A DNA stretch of 64,000 bases from Xenopus tropicalis (taxonomy: Eukaryota; Chordata; Amphibia; Anura; Pipidae). Made by a program: the position numbers and the translations under genes. Within the stretch, counting starts at the first letter, position 1. Each line of letters begins with the position of its first letter. Below, piece by piece: positions 47,163 to 57,523 of the stretch. The notes below the pieces were generated by a model. That model made no database searches. It was not told the origin of the DNA and saw only the letters and a list, made by a program, of their open reading frames with translations. The DNA lies in NCBI RefSeq assembly GCF_000004195.4, contig NC_030685.2, positions 51,453,516-51,517,515 on the forward strand, in the 5' to 3' direction.

Positions 47163-49910
47163 ATTTGTCTTTACGTAAAGTCAGACTTAAAGCCATGTAA
47201 TAAAGACATTACCAATGAAAACATCGAATCTCTTTGGGTAGAAATTTCAGTAGGGCTGAAGGTCACAAAGAAAATGATCATTGGTGTATGTTATAAACCA
47301 CCCCGTATAGATGAGGGGGATGAGGCCCAGCTATTGTTGCAAATGGAGGAGGCTTCAAAACTGGGTCAAGTTGTTGTTATGGGGGACTTTAATTATCCGG
47401 ACATTGACTGGAGTAATGGGGTGGCTAAGTCAGAAAAAGCTAGTAGGTTTGTAAATATGCTAAATGACAACTTTTTATTTCAGGCAGTTCAAGAACCCAC
47501 TAGGAATGACGCTATTTTGGACCTGGTGATTTCTAATAATAATGAACTTATCTCTAACATTTGTGTGGGTGAGCATTTGGGGAACAGTGATCACAACATG
47601 GTCTCCTTTGAGATAATGCTGCAGAGACAGCGCTATAAGGGAGTAACTAAAACGCTCAATTTTAGACGTGCAGACTTTGCCAGTATAAGGGCATCTCTGC
47701 AATGTGTCAACTGGGAAAGGCTTTTCATGGGGTTAGACACAGAAGGAAAATGGAACATCTTTAAAACATTGCTTTGTAGGTATACACAACAGTATATCCC
47801 CCTTGTAAGCAAGGAGAGGCATCGCAAAGCAAAACCTTTATGGCTGAATAAAAGTGTTATTGTCGAGGTTGGTAAGAAAAAACGTGCTTTTAGGGCATTC
47901 AAGTTAGCTGGGACAGCAGAAACTTTCATCAGGTACAAGGAAGCAAATAAAGCATGCAAAAAAACTATCAGGCAAGCTAAAATAGAGATGGAAAGGGATA
48001 TTGCTGCTAGGAGTAAAAAGAATCCAAAATTATTTTTTAATTATGTGAATAGTAAAAAAATGAAGCAAGAAGGGGTGGGAACTTTATTATCACGGGGGGG
48101 TACGTTGGTTGATGAAAACGGGGAAAAAGCTGAAATTTTGAACTCTTATTTTTCATCTGTCTATACATCTGAGGAGCCAGATAATGAAGGCTTCCCTTGT
48201 AATATGCCCAGTTCTAGTAATTTAGCTACTGACGCATGGGTCACTCGGGAGGAAATTCAAAAGAGACTTGAACATGTAAAGGTAAACAAAGGTCCAGGGC
48301 CGGATGGGATTCATCCCAGGGTATTAAATGAGCTGAGCGCTGTGATTGCCAAACCTCTTCACTTAATTTTTCAGGATTCATTGAGGTCTGGCATGGTGCC
48401 AAGAGACTGGCGGATTGCTAATGTGGTGCCGTTATTTAAAAAGGGATCCCGTTCTAAGCCTGAAAACTATAGGCCTGTTAGTCTGACATCAGTAGTAGGA
48501 AAACTTTTGGAAGGGGTAATAAGGGATAGGGTACTTGAATACATTGCAGTTCACAATACTATTAGTTTGTGCCAGCATGGTTTTATGCGTAACAGATCTT
48601 GCCAGACTAATTTAGTTGCCTTTTATGAGGAGGTGAGTAGGAACCTTGATGCTGGAATGGCAGTTGATGTCATCTACTTGGACTTTGCTAAAGCGTTTGA
48701 TACAGTACCTCACAGAAGGTTAATGATCAAATTAAGGAATATTGGCCTAGAACATAATATTTGTAATTGGATAGAGAACTGGCTGAAGGATAGAGTACAA
48801 AGAGTGGTTGTAAATGGAACATTTTCTAATTGGACCAGTGTGGTTAGTGGAGTACCGCAGGGGTCAGTCCTTGGGCCTTTGCTGTTTAACTTGTTTATTA
48901 ATGACCTGGAGGTGGGCATAGACAGTACTGTTTCTATTTTTGCTGATGACACTAAATTGTGCAAAACTATAAGTTCCATGCAGGATGCTGCCGCTTTGCA
49001 GAGCGATTTGACAAAATTAGATAACTGGGCAGCAAACTGGAAAATGAGGTTCAATGTTGATAAGTGCAAAGTTATGCACTTTGGTAGAAATAATATAAAC
49101 GCAAACTATCTACTGAATGGTAGTGTGTTGGGGGTATCCTTAATGGAGAAGGATCTAGGGGTTTTTGTTGATAACAAGTTGTCTAATTCCAGGCAGTGTC
49201 ATTCTGTGGCTACTAAAGCAAATAAAGTGCTGTCTTGTATAAAAAAGGGCATTGACTCAAGGGATGAGAACATAATTTTGCCCCTTTATAGGTCCCTGGT
49301 AAGGCCTCACCTTGAGTATGCAGTGCAGTTTTGGGCTCCAGTCCTTAAGAAGGATATTAATGAGCTGGAGAGAGTGCAGAGACGTGCAACTAAACTGGTT
49401 AAGGGGATGGAAGATTTAAACTATGAGGTTAGACTGTCGAGGTTGGGGTTGTTTTCTCTGGAAAAGAGGCGTTTGCGAGGGGACATGATTACTCTGTACA
49501 AGTACATTAGAGGGGATTATAGGCAGTTGGGGGATGTTCTTTTTTCCCATAAAAACAATCAACGCACCAGAGGTCACCCCTTTAGATTAGAGGAACGGAG
49601 CTTCCATTTGAAGCAGCGTAGGTGGTTTTTCACGGTGAGGGCAGTGAGGTTATGGAATGCCCTTCCTAGTGATGTGGTAATGGCAGATTCTGTTAATGCC
49701 TTTAAGAGGGGCCTGGATGAGTTCTTGATCAATCAGAATATCCAAGGCTATTGTGATACTAATATCTACAGTTAGTACTAGTGGTTGTATTTATAGTTTA
49801 TGTATGTGAGTGTATAGATTGGTAGGTGTGGGTTAGGTGTGCTGGGTTTACTTGGATGGGTTGAACTTGATGGACACAGGTCTTTTTTCAACCCTATGTA
49901 ACTATGTAAC
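47163..49910 (+). mobile_element. CR1-clade LINE, 5'-truncated, otherwise complete
   Basis: The element starts inside the endonuclease coding region (codons open from 47145, CR1-like from about 47169) and runs to a 3' end of short tandem repeats, ATGTAACT then ATGTAAC (49896-49910), the CR1-type ending. The 3' UTR is about 135 bp and contains CTTGATGGACACAGGTC. Target duplications are not evident, as is usual for CR1. It separates the two inverted PLE tails. Confidence 0.9.
47274..49775 (+). CDS. CR1 ORF2: partial endonuclease plus reverse transcriptase
   Basis: An 833-codon frame with no stop or frameshift; the frame is also open upstream to 47145, so this Met is internal. It encodes the C-terminal part of an APE-type endonuclease (GDFNYPDIDW at residues 37-46, SDHN at 105-108), then the RT: KGPGPDGIHP (339-348), motif A YLDFAKAFD (468-476), motif B VPQGSVLGP (527-535), catalytic FADD (556-559) and a normal C-terminal region ending near FKRGLDEFL. 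The role is target-primed reverse transcription of LINE RNA. The endonuclease N-terminus is missing, so autonomous activity is not expected. The intact frame implies recent insertion. Confidence 0.92.
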   Translation: MIIGVCYKPPRIDEGDEAQLLLQMEEASKLGQVVVMGDFNYPDIDWSNGVAKSEKASRFVNMLNDNFLFQAVQEPTRNDAILDLVISNNNELISNICVGEHLGNSDHNMVSFEIMLQRQRYKGVTKTLNFRRADFASIRASLQCVNWERLFMGLDTEGKWNIFKTLLCRYTQQYIPLVSKERHRKAKPLWLNKSVIVEVGKKKRAFRAFKLAGTAETFIRYKEANKACKKTIRQAKIEMERDIAARSKKNPKLFFNYVNSKKMKQEGVGTLLSRGGTLVDENGEKAEILNSYFSSVYTSEEPDNEGFPCNMPSSSNLATDAWVTREEIQKRLEHVKVNKGPGPDGIHPRVLNELSAVIAKPLHLIFQDSLRSGMVPRDWRIANVVPLFKKGSRSKPENYRPVSLTSVVGKLLEGVIRDRVLEYIAVHNTISLCQHGFMRNRSCQTNLVAFYEEVSRNLDAGMAVDVIYLDFAKAFDTVPHRRLMIKLRNIGLEHNICNWIENWLKDRVQRVVVNGTFSNWTSVVSGVPQGSVLGPLLFNLFINDLEVGIDSTVSIFADDTKLCKTISSMQDAAALQSDLTKLDNWAANWKMRFNVDKCKVMHFGRNNINANYLLNGSVLGVSLMEKDLGVFVDNKLSNSRQCHSVATKANKVLSCIKKGIDSRDENIILPLYRSLVRPHLEYAVQFWAPVLKKDINELERVQRRATKLVKGMEDLNYEVRLSRLGLFSLEKRRLRGDMITLYKYIRGDYRQLGDVLFSHKNNQRTRGHPFRLEERSFHLKQRRWFFTVRAVRLWNALPSDVVMADSVNAFKRGLDEFLINQNIQGYCDTNIYS

Positions 49911-49939
49911 ATATATACTGTTAAATATAGCATTATATA

Positions 49940-50080
49940 CCTTGTGCCATTCCAGCTTTCATTTGTATTTTGCCTGACAAAGGAGCCTTAGAGTTCCAAA
50001 AGCTTGCAATGTATTTTTATTGTTAGCCAATATAGGCATAATTTCTGCAATACTCTTGTATTTGTGTTTTTTTTTTTTTT
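49940..50080 (+). mobile_element. PLE-type tail, plus orientation
   Basis: GTGCCATTCCAGC, CTGACAAAGGAGCC (from 49974), a TTCCAAAAGCTTGCAATG block, TTTTTATTGTTAGCCAATA and ACTCTTGTATTTG, followed by a T-run. It resembles the widespread AAAGCTTGCAATG retroelement tails of vertebrates. A degenerate hammerhead-like core (CTGACAA ... CCAAAAG) is visible. Inverse partner at 47043-47160. Confidence 0.65.
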
Positions 50081-50671
50081 ATTATTTTTGATACTGGATA
50101 ACATGGTACTACAGTTATTAAGCAAACTGATTAAAAATAAGCACAGCTTGAGTGGGTTGGTATAATTTACAAGCATGGAAAGATAATCAGAAATCTTTCA
50201 TGTTCTTCAACTACCTCCCCCCCCCTTTTATATAGAGAGCTGTATATAAATGCACCCCAGTTTACAGAGACGTTTGATGGAGTTTCTGTATTACTAACCT
50301 CTCCCCCACACTAGGGAATCTGTCATAATTCAACTTTGTCTCAAGGCAGAATTCTCAATATTCAGCAGTCGAAACCACGCAAAATACAAACCCACTCACA
50401 ACCAAACTGTTTTGTACAGTAGGATAAAGTAGGATCCAATAATGTGAAATGTAGTCTAAACAGTGGACCACTTTCTTTGTTTATTATAAATTGTTATATT
50501 TGAACTGATAAGCATTTTTTTTTTTAATAGCTGCATAATATATGCTTACATTTTATGTCAAAAGTGTCAAGTATTATCAGAGTCTTTATCTAAAAAGCAC
50601 TGCATCAATATCTGTTTGCTGCAATTGTGTATCTGTATGTATATGTATGTGAGTATGATAATAGGTTGTGG

Positions 50672-50815
50672 TACAGGTACAGAATATATTATCCAAAAGG
50701 CTCAGGATCTTGGGTTTTTCTGTAATCTGGATCACCATACCTTATGTCTGCAAGAAATCATTTAAACATTAAATAAAGCCAACAGGGTTGTTTTGAAACC
50801 TGTACTGATCCATGC
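50672..50815 (+). mobile_element. Truncated copy of the MITE with TACAGG ends
   Basis: Starts GTACAGGTACAGAATATATT and carries TTATCCAAAAGG, GGGTTTTTCTGTAATCTGG, ATCATTTAAAC blocks of the family, ending near TGATCCATGC. The other half is missing. Confidence 0.6.
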
Positions 50816-51595
50816 AGCTTAGTTTTTAAAAAACTCATTTTTAAAAAAAGAAGAATAATTTGCCTAAAATGGATCCTATTACTTGCATAATAATATAATA
50901 CACAAGAGCCATGAATAGTATCCTTATAAACAGTGCTTAGTGATGTCATCATATTGTAATTACTTACTGACATAATTTCTGCCATATGACTCACTGAAAC
51001 TTGTGTATTATAATAAATAAAGTTCCCCCCTGTTGAAAAATATACTAGAAGTCACCACAGAGCTCCATGACCTGCATTAAAGCACTCAGCCTTTGGCCTT
51101 ATGTTTTTATTTGCTCATGGAACTCCTCGGTGACTTATAATATCCTTATATTTTACAATAGGGGTGCTTTATTCACTACATTAATAATAATTGGGTAAGC
51201 TCCCCACACAAATTTCATGCGTTTTGTTGACTATCTTTTGTTTTGTACATGGACATTGCTGTACAGTTACGCACCACTGTACTATTTTTAATAAAAAAGG
51301 GGAATTGAAACTGAAAAAAAAAATCTTGTCAGGAATCAAGCAACATTTCCCACAGACCAGACATACACATAAAAAGGCCACTAAAAATCCATGTTAGTGA
51401 TGCTTCATATCAAAAGCCTATAACCCACTGTTTCACCACAGATCTCAGAAGCCTTCTGAAAATACAAACCTTCATAAAACTTCATAAACCTTCATTAACA
51501 CAATTTTTAAGCAATTATAAGGGATTACTTCCATTATCATGAACATCAAGGCATTAATGCTGTATAAAGAGGCCTAGATGCAACTAATATTATGT

Positions 51596-51613
51596 GGGGG
51601 GGGGGGGGGGGGG
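51596..51613. repeat. Poly-G tract, 18 bases
   Basis: Eighteen consecutive G followed by AGGG. It could form a G-quadruplex and is a likely length-variable site. Confidence 0.95.
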
Positions 51614-53231
51614 AGGGCTTATTTTCACCTAATAGGACAAAAATAGAGTTTTATTGGGATGTATTTTCTTTCTCAATTACAGTTTCCAGTGCTCATTAGA
51701 TCAACAGTGCATTAGCTGAACTCCTGGTTGTTACTTTTTAAATAATGTTGCAACGGTCAGTCTCCTCCAGCAAGACAGGTCTGTCAATCTGCTGCCTTGT
51801 GTTACATTGTTTCAAATGGCAGAGCCACCAGGGCAGAGAATAGAAAAGGACTGGTAAACACTACTTCTAATAGCAATTGTATATACAAATAAGTTGAAAA
51901 CCATTGCAAATGTGTAATGAATGTATATTGCAAAGTTGCTTAGAATTATTAGCTTTAAAAAAAAAGTTTAAAAGAGGTAAGAGATAAGCTTCAAGCAAAA
52001 CATTTTTTAAAATAGAATAACATTTAGAAATGTGATGCAATATTGTTAAATTGTGATGCAGTAAGCCTAAGTCTAATTTGTGAGCTGAAACTGCTGTATT
52101 CCTAACCCTGAAAATGGAGAGGACCTGTACAAAGAATATAATATCGCTTCAAAAAAATAAAGAAAAAAGTATGTTTTATGCATTGCATTGAAACAGAGTT
52201 TGCTACAAAAAAAGTAGCTTCAAGGGCAAGGAGGATAAACCAAATGCAAAAAAAACCTCTCTGGGTGCAACATGAACCATCTGTTTAGAAGTGTAATTAA
52301 AACATATATGCTATATTTATGGACAATTATTTTTCAGTTAATAATTAATCACCCTATTGACAAGGCTATCTTGGTCTTTAAGTAAAATGTCAGGAGGGAA
52401 AAACATAAGGAAAATAGCTCAACAAAGCGAGCACTTCTTTAATAAATAATGTAAGCAAGTGCTGTCTCATTGCTGTGCATATCTGGCACAAGAACCAGGG
52501 AAAAACAGGAAAAGGGAATGGGAAAAATAAAAATGAAATGTAAAATGAAACAAAAACAAGACATATATAAAATATATACAGCTGTGCAGTTTGTGGCTAT
52601 ATAAGGTTGATAAAAGGCCACACATGGCCTGAATGAAGCATTGCTGTATGCCCCTAAAACTTACAATAAAGGCATTTTAATTTAAAATATAAGAGGTGCT
52701 GTTCCGGATCGATTGTACCTGTATGTGGCTATATATACACACCCTACTGGAACTAGCCTGAGCACTAGCTATGACTTTTAAGACCAGAAAACACATTATT
52801 TGGCCAGCCTATTATAATTTTTAAGTAGGTATTCAAATTGATATTTACTTCTAGTATGGTGCTCGCAGCAGATTTCTAAGATCATTTGCATTTGCCTTTC
52901 ATTTCATATTAACGTAGGGACCCATAGGGTTAATATGCCCCTCTAGCTTTAACCCCTACCATTTCCTCTTTCTCCTTGTTACTGCAAAGACCCATGTATC
53001 TAGTTTGATATTAGCATTTTGTGCCTAGTTGGTTTATAGATAGACCACTCCCTTTGCACTCTAATATAGTGCTTAGCAAAGGGGTGGATCTTTTTCTGTT
53101 GACTGCATCTTTCATTGCACTTTTTTGGAAAGTGAGATAGATAGTCTAGTTAGAAAGAGCAGTTTCTGTCTCCAACCAGGAGAGATTAGCTGGAAGTATT
53201 CTCCCCTACTTGCCTTAGTGTAGGACCACAG

Positions 53232-53756
53232 TTAAAGTGGACCTGTCACCCAGACATAAAAAGCTGTATAATAAAAGCCCTTTTCAAATTAAACATGAAA
53301 CCCAAAATAATTTTTTTTATTACCACATCCATACCCATTATAAAAGCATTTTAAAATCCCAGCTGTCAATCATATAACGCCTGCCCCGCCTCTATGCCTT
53401 AGGCATAGAGGTGGGGCAGACAGTTACTTTCACTTTCAATTCAGAACTTCTTAGATGTTGCTGCCCTCCTCACATTCCCCCTCCCTCCGCACCATGTAAT
53501 TGTGGAACCAGTGCATGGATATGGGTATCAGGTCCCCCCATACTGGCACAAAAACAAGATTTTGGCAGGATACAATGCCTGCTTTGATAACAGTGTCCAC
53601 AAAATGGCCCCTGCCTGCTTGCTGCAATTGTGAATTCCAAGGCTGAAGAAAATAAGATTAAAATAATTTATATAGTGTAAGTGAAGTTTATTTTGCTTGC
53701 CAAACACAATAGAAAACAATTTGAAATTATTTCTTAAGGTGACAGGTCCGCTTTAA
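53232..53756. mobile_element. 525-bp MITE with TTAA ends
   Basis: Left end TTAAAGTGGACCTGTCACC and right end GGTGACAGGTCCGCTTTAA are 19-bp inverted repeats with one mismatch, bounded by TTAA. The interior holds a small perfect-looking palindrome around CTCTATGCCTTAGGCATAGAG (53393-53413). No coding capacity. Type: T2/piggyBac-like target preference. Confidence 0.85.
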
Positions 53757-56286
53757 GACACAGGTATTAGGTTAGTTCCTATCCCTGAACCACTGTTGGC
53801 TGTTTGGGATCCATGTCTACTTAGGATACAAAATACTTGTATATAGACTACTGTCCACAGTGGTGCCATGCTGGTTGGCTGTCTTTTCACTGCCCACACT
53901 CTGCTGGGGTGGGATAAAACAGGGCGACACCATACCTTTCTACATTCTGTGCCTATACCTGCTTAAACTTTCTGGCGTTCTAACCCCTTGGATATTTCCA
54001 CATAGCAAAAGCCCATCTTGTGTGTTAAGAGTCCTATGTACCCCATACACAGCCAAATAGGGATTACAATAATATAAAATGAATTATATTGTGTATATAA
54101 TATTGTTTATGGTTTTTTTGTTCTTCAGCTTGGAGGCTTGAAATTTAAACTGCTATCTGGTTTTAAGGGGACCAGGGTTTTGAAATCCAAATGAAATACA
54201 GCAGAGGGCCTGAAAATGCAATTTAGCAATAGAAAGAAAAAAAAAACAAATAAAAATAATAAAGCTATAAGTAAAGCTACACAATTGATTTGTTTTCTGG
54301 TAGGGCAACCTGGGTCAGTGATCCTGACAACTACATAGCCTTTTTATAGATGTCTGAAAAGGCCTTTGCATTGCTTTTGTTTTCCGAAGTTGCTTGTGTT
54401 TTCTGAAGTTTCCTCCTGCAGGCAATGTCACGCAACTGAGATGCAGAAAACAGAAAACCGATGCAGAAAACCAAAGAGATGCAAATTACTTTCCACCAGC
54501 GACTCTTATTGTTACCAGTGGAAAGGCATTTTGGAGCGGTGAGACACCCGCGATAGCAGAGGTCTATCGCAGGCGACTAACATGCTCCGTGGGACGTTAG
54601 CCTAAAGGACCAGTGACAGAAAATGTGTCTTTATGATTTTAAATAGAATGCATTGTTAACCTGTCCTATTTATGAACAGTACATACACTGCTGTGTAGCT
54701 AGGTTTACACAGCAGATAAGCTAAGTAGAATTTAATGGGTTTAGTTCCTACACAAGAAATTAAAAAGTGGTCAAATGGCATTGATGGCTCTCCAAACTAT
54801 ATAATGGTGTACTTTCTCATATAATAGCAATAATTTATTTGCGGTTGCAAATAAAGAGTTAAAAGCAAGATTTGGAGGTTGTACCTGCTAATCTGAAACC
54901 TAAAGAAGAACATTTTTGCCTATTACCAAAGGCCATGGTCCTGATCCGGGCAACAATTAAGAACATTCTGGGTCACATTATACTAAATGTTTTGGGCCTC
55001 AATAAACAAAGAATAAAATACCTCTAGGTCACAGAAATTGTCCTACAAGGTGAGCAGGTAACACTGCTTAGAAGATAGGGGAAAATCAAGCACAATAAAA
55101 ATAGTTATACACTAAATCACTGTACATCTGGAAAACATTTAGCTCTGTGACTGCTCATGTATTGATATATACTAACCGCATAAAATAAATAAATAAAAAA
55201 ATCACATGCATGCATGGCTTACATGCTCCTCAAATGTCTTAACTTTCATGTGTTATTTTCCATGACTGCGGATTTCTTTTTTCCTTACACAATACAAGCT
55301 TTTTTAAACACAGGAAAACAGCTGCCATTCTAAATGAAAAGTTGAGTGTCTTTGTGTATATGGAGTGTCCCAATGCCTGATGGGACTGTCAATCAATGTG
55401 ATGCTGCACTGGGGACTTTCAGCATTATGACTTTTAGAACCACTTACACAGTTAGTTCAGAACACATGCTGTGACTATAAACACACTGCCCTTACCCTTC
55501 TTCTTGAGGAGCTTGATAAAAACCATATGGGCAAGTGCAGCTTTGTGCATGATGGCTGTTAACTCAACATTCACCTGAAGATGAACTGCAGTTTGCGATG
55601 ACACTCAATTTAAAGTCCAAGCAAACAAATGGTTTATCACTGTAGTCAGTAACAAATGCAGCACTGAAAAATGTCAAGCTCTTTTAGCATGTTGGCAATT
55701 GTAGTTCACAACATCTACACAAAGCTTTGCCACATGTAGAAAATTTAGTGGATGAAAACTGGGGAAAATACTTGAGCATATTTATATTCATATTCCAATG
55801 TGCCTTTATTTATTTATTTATTTATTTATTGCTAAGTTAAAACATTTTGTACCACAAAAATACATGCTGTGCCTTGACAGAGATTACAGTATCATAATGA
55901 AAATATGAAGCGTGGCAGAAAACGGAGCACAATAAGAAATAAGTTACTTTCACCAAATAATTTATTAAATTACATATCAATTAAGGGTTGCCATAACAGG
56001 AAGGGGTTTGATGGGGATCAAGGCGCGGCTTGGTGGACTGGAGGGGAGCTGGGTTTAATAGAGGACCTAACAGGGCATGTTTGGGATGTAAGCTCACAAG
56101 TTTACTCATCTGGCTGTGGATGTAACCACAGGAGTGCCTAAATTTACCAGGAATAGAATGCCTGGTAAATATTTAATATGCCTCGCATTAGGCTGATGAA
56201 TACTGGCCAGCTGGAAACCCTGGCATCAGTCCCTACCATAGTGGAGTTTACAACTTAAAGTGATACTGAAAATAATAATCTACTCT
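53757..56286. other. Unassigned stretch with small repeats
   Basis: No gene seen. A diverged relative of the palindromic MITE lies at about 54530-54602 and a (TTTA)n run at 55804-55830. ATGCAGAAAAC recurs at about 54440-54470. Confidence 0.4.
55804..55830. repeat. (TTTA)n microsatellite
   Basis: About seven TTTA units. Confidence 0.9.
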
Positions 56287-56663
56287 TTAAAGGGGAAGGA
56301 AAGGCTAAGTCACTTGGGGGTGCTAAAATGTTAAGCACCCCCAAGTGACCTGAATCGCTTACCTCGTACCCCAGGCTGGTGCCCCTGTTAGGAGAAAACC
56401 GCACCAGCCCGGGGCACCTGGGGCGATGCGCTTCCTCCTTCCGCCTTCGTTTCGACTTCTCTGTTAAAGTTCGGCTTTTCACTCTACTGCGCATGCGCGT
56501 GCAGCGAAGAAGGAAGGAGGAAGCACTCGCTGCTACACCGGGCTAGTGCTGTTCTCTCCGTACAGGGGCACTAGCCCGGGGTAGAAGATAAACGATTCAA
56601 GTCACTTGGGAGTGCCTAACATTTTGGCACCCCCAAGTGACTTAGCTTTTCCTTCTCCTTTAA
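56287..56663. mobile_element. T2-type MITE, 377 bp, long palindrome
   Basis: Bounded by TTAA. The left end TTAAAGGGGAAGGAAAGGC and the complement of the right end TTAAAGGAGAAGGAAAAGC start inverted repeats of about 85 bp, continuing through AAGTCACTTGGGGGTGC. The GC-rich middle also folds (GGCTGGTGCCCCTG against GGGGCACTAGCCC). Fully non-coding. Confidence 0.9.
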
Positions 56664-57059
56664 AATAATAATGTACATTATATGTTACCTATAGGTCATG
56701 CTGATCATTTTTCACTGATAGGTCTGGTTTTGTACATAATTGTTACTTGAAGTTCCTAAACCTGACAGCCAGCGTGTCCCTTCTCAGCCTGTTAGTTATA
56801 GCTTCTAATGCTAATGGACTACTGCTAAATAAATATGGTTGCCCCCTTTGTAGAAGAACATGGTGGATCAGATAAGTAATGTGAAAGCATCAGGAAAATA
56901 CTTTTATTCCAAAAGTATAAAGCTTACATTCAATGACAATATTATAATAAATGAAAAAAGTTACATTTCAGGTATAAGTATCTGTTTAAGATCATTATAA
57001 CATTTATACAACACTAGGCCAGTTCGTTCAGGAATCATATAATCTGTCTGTATACATTT
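56664..57059. other. Unassigned AT-rich stretch
   Basis: Short stretch between two elements; nothing recognised. Confidence 0.4.
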
Positions 57060-57523
57060 GGGGCACATTCATCAATGTACAATTGAGTCCCAATACAAAA
57101 AAATCATATTTTTTCTAAGTTTTAGAACTGTGCGTATTTTCTACAGTATTTTCGTTAATTTCTGATACTTTTTTGTACTTTGCAAGACAATTTGTGCAAC
57201 AAAATCATATTTGACGCAACAAGTAAGAAAGTTTTGGAATTCATTCTTAAGTACCGTGACTTTCTTTTGGCCAGGTTGGAGCTGCAGAGTGCCATTGAGT
57301 CCTATGGAAAGCTTCCCACATCATGCATTGAAGTATCAAAGTCAGAAAGGGTTTTGTGCCGTTTACGATTGCTGATATACGAAAATCGGATCACCATTTG
57401 CAAACGATTGTTTCAATGTGGAAATTTCGGAGCTTTCGGATCGTAAGTATTTGTATTCTAACTAAAGGAATTTTCGTGACATTTGCAATCATCAGAAATG
57501 ATCGGATTTTGTGATTCAGCCCC
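57060..57523 (+). mobile_element. CpG-containing repeat, family X copy 3
   Basis: Begins GGGGCACATTCATCAATG and ends GATTCAGCCCC. Shares TTTTCTACAGTATTTTCG and GCCAGGTTGGAGCTGCAGAG with the other copies. The 88-codon frame inside it is not a gene. Confidence 0.75.

Larger units (their letters stand above)
50081..53231. other. Unassigned stretch with small repeats
   Basis: No gene seen. Contains a C-run (50217-50226), the truncated MITE at 50672-50815 and a poly-G tract at 51596-51613. From about 52900 to 54060 a GC-richer segment surrounds the MITE at 53232-53756 and may be an older unclassified retroelement. Confidence 0.4.

Noticed and set aside
48710..49069. 119-codon minus-strand frame
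   Set aside because: Antisense shadow of the CR1 reverse transcriptase.
47060..50075. Terminal inverted repeats of a 3-kb DNA transposon carrying the CR1 gene
   Set aside because: The enclosed sequence is a LINE with its own 3' end, and the arms look like PLE tails; nesting explains it better.
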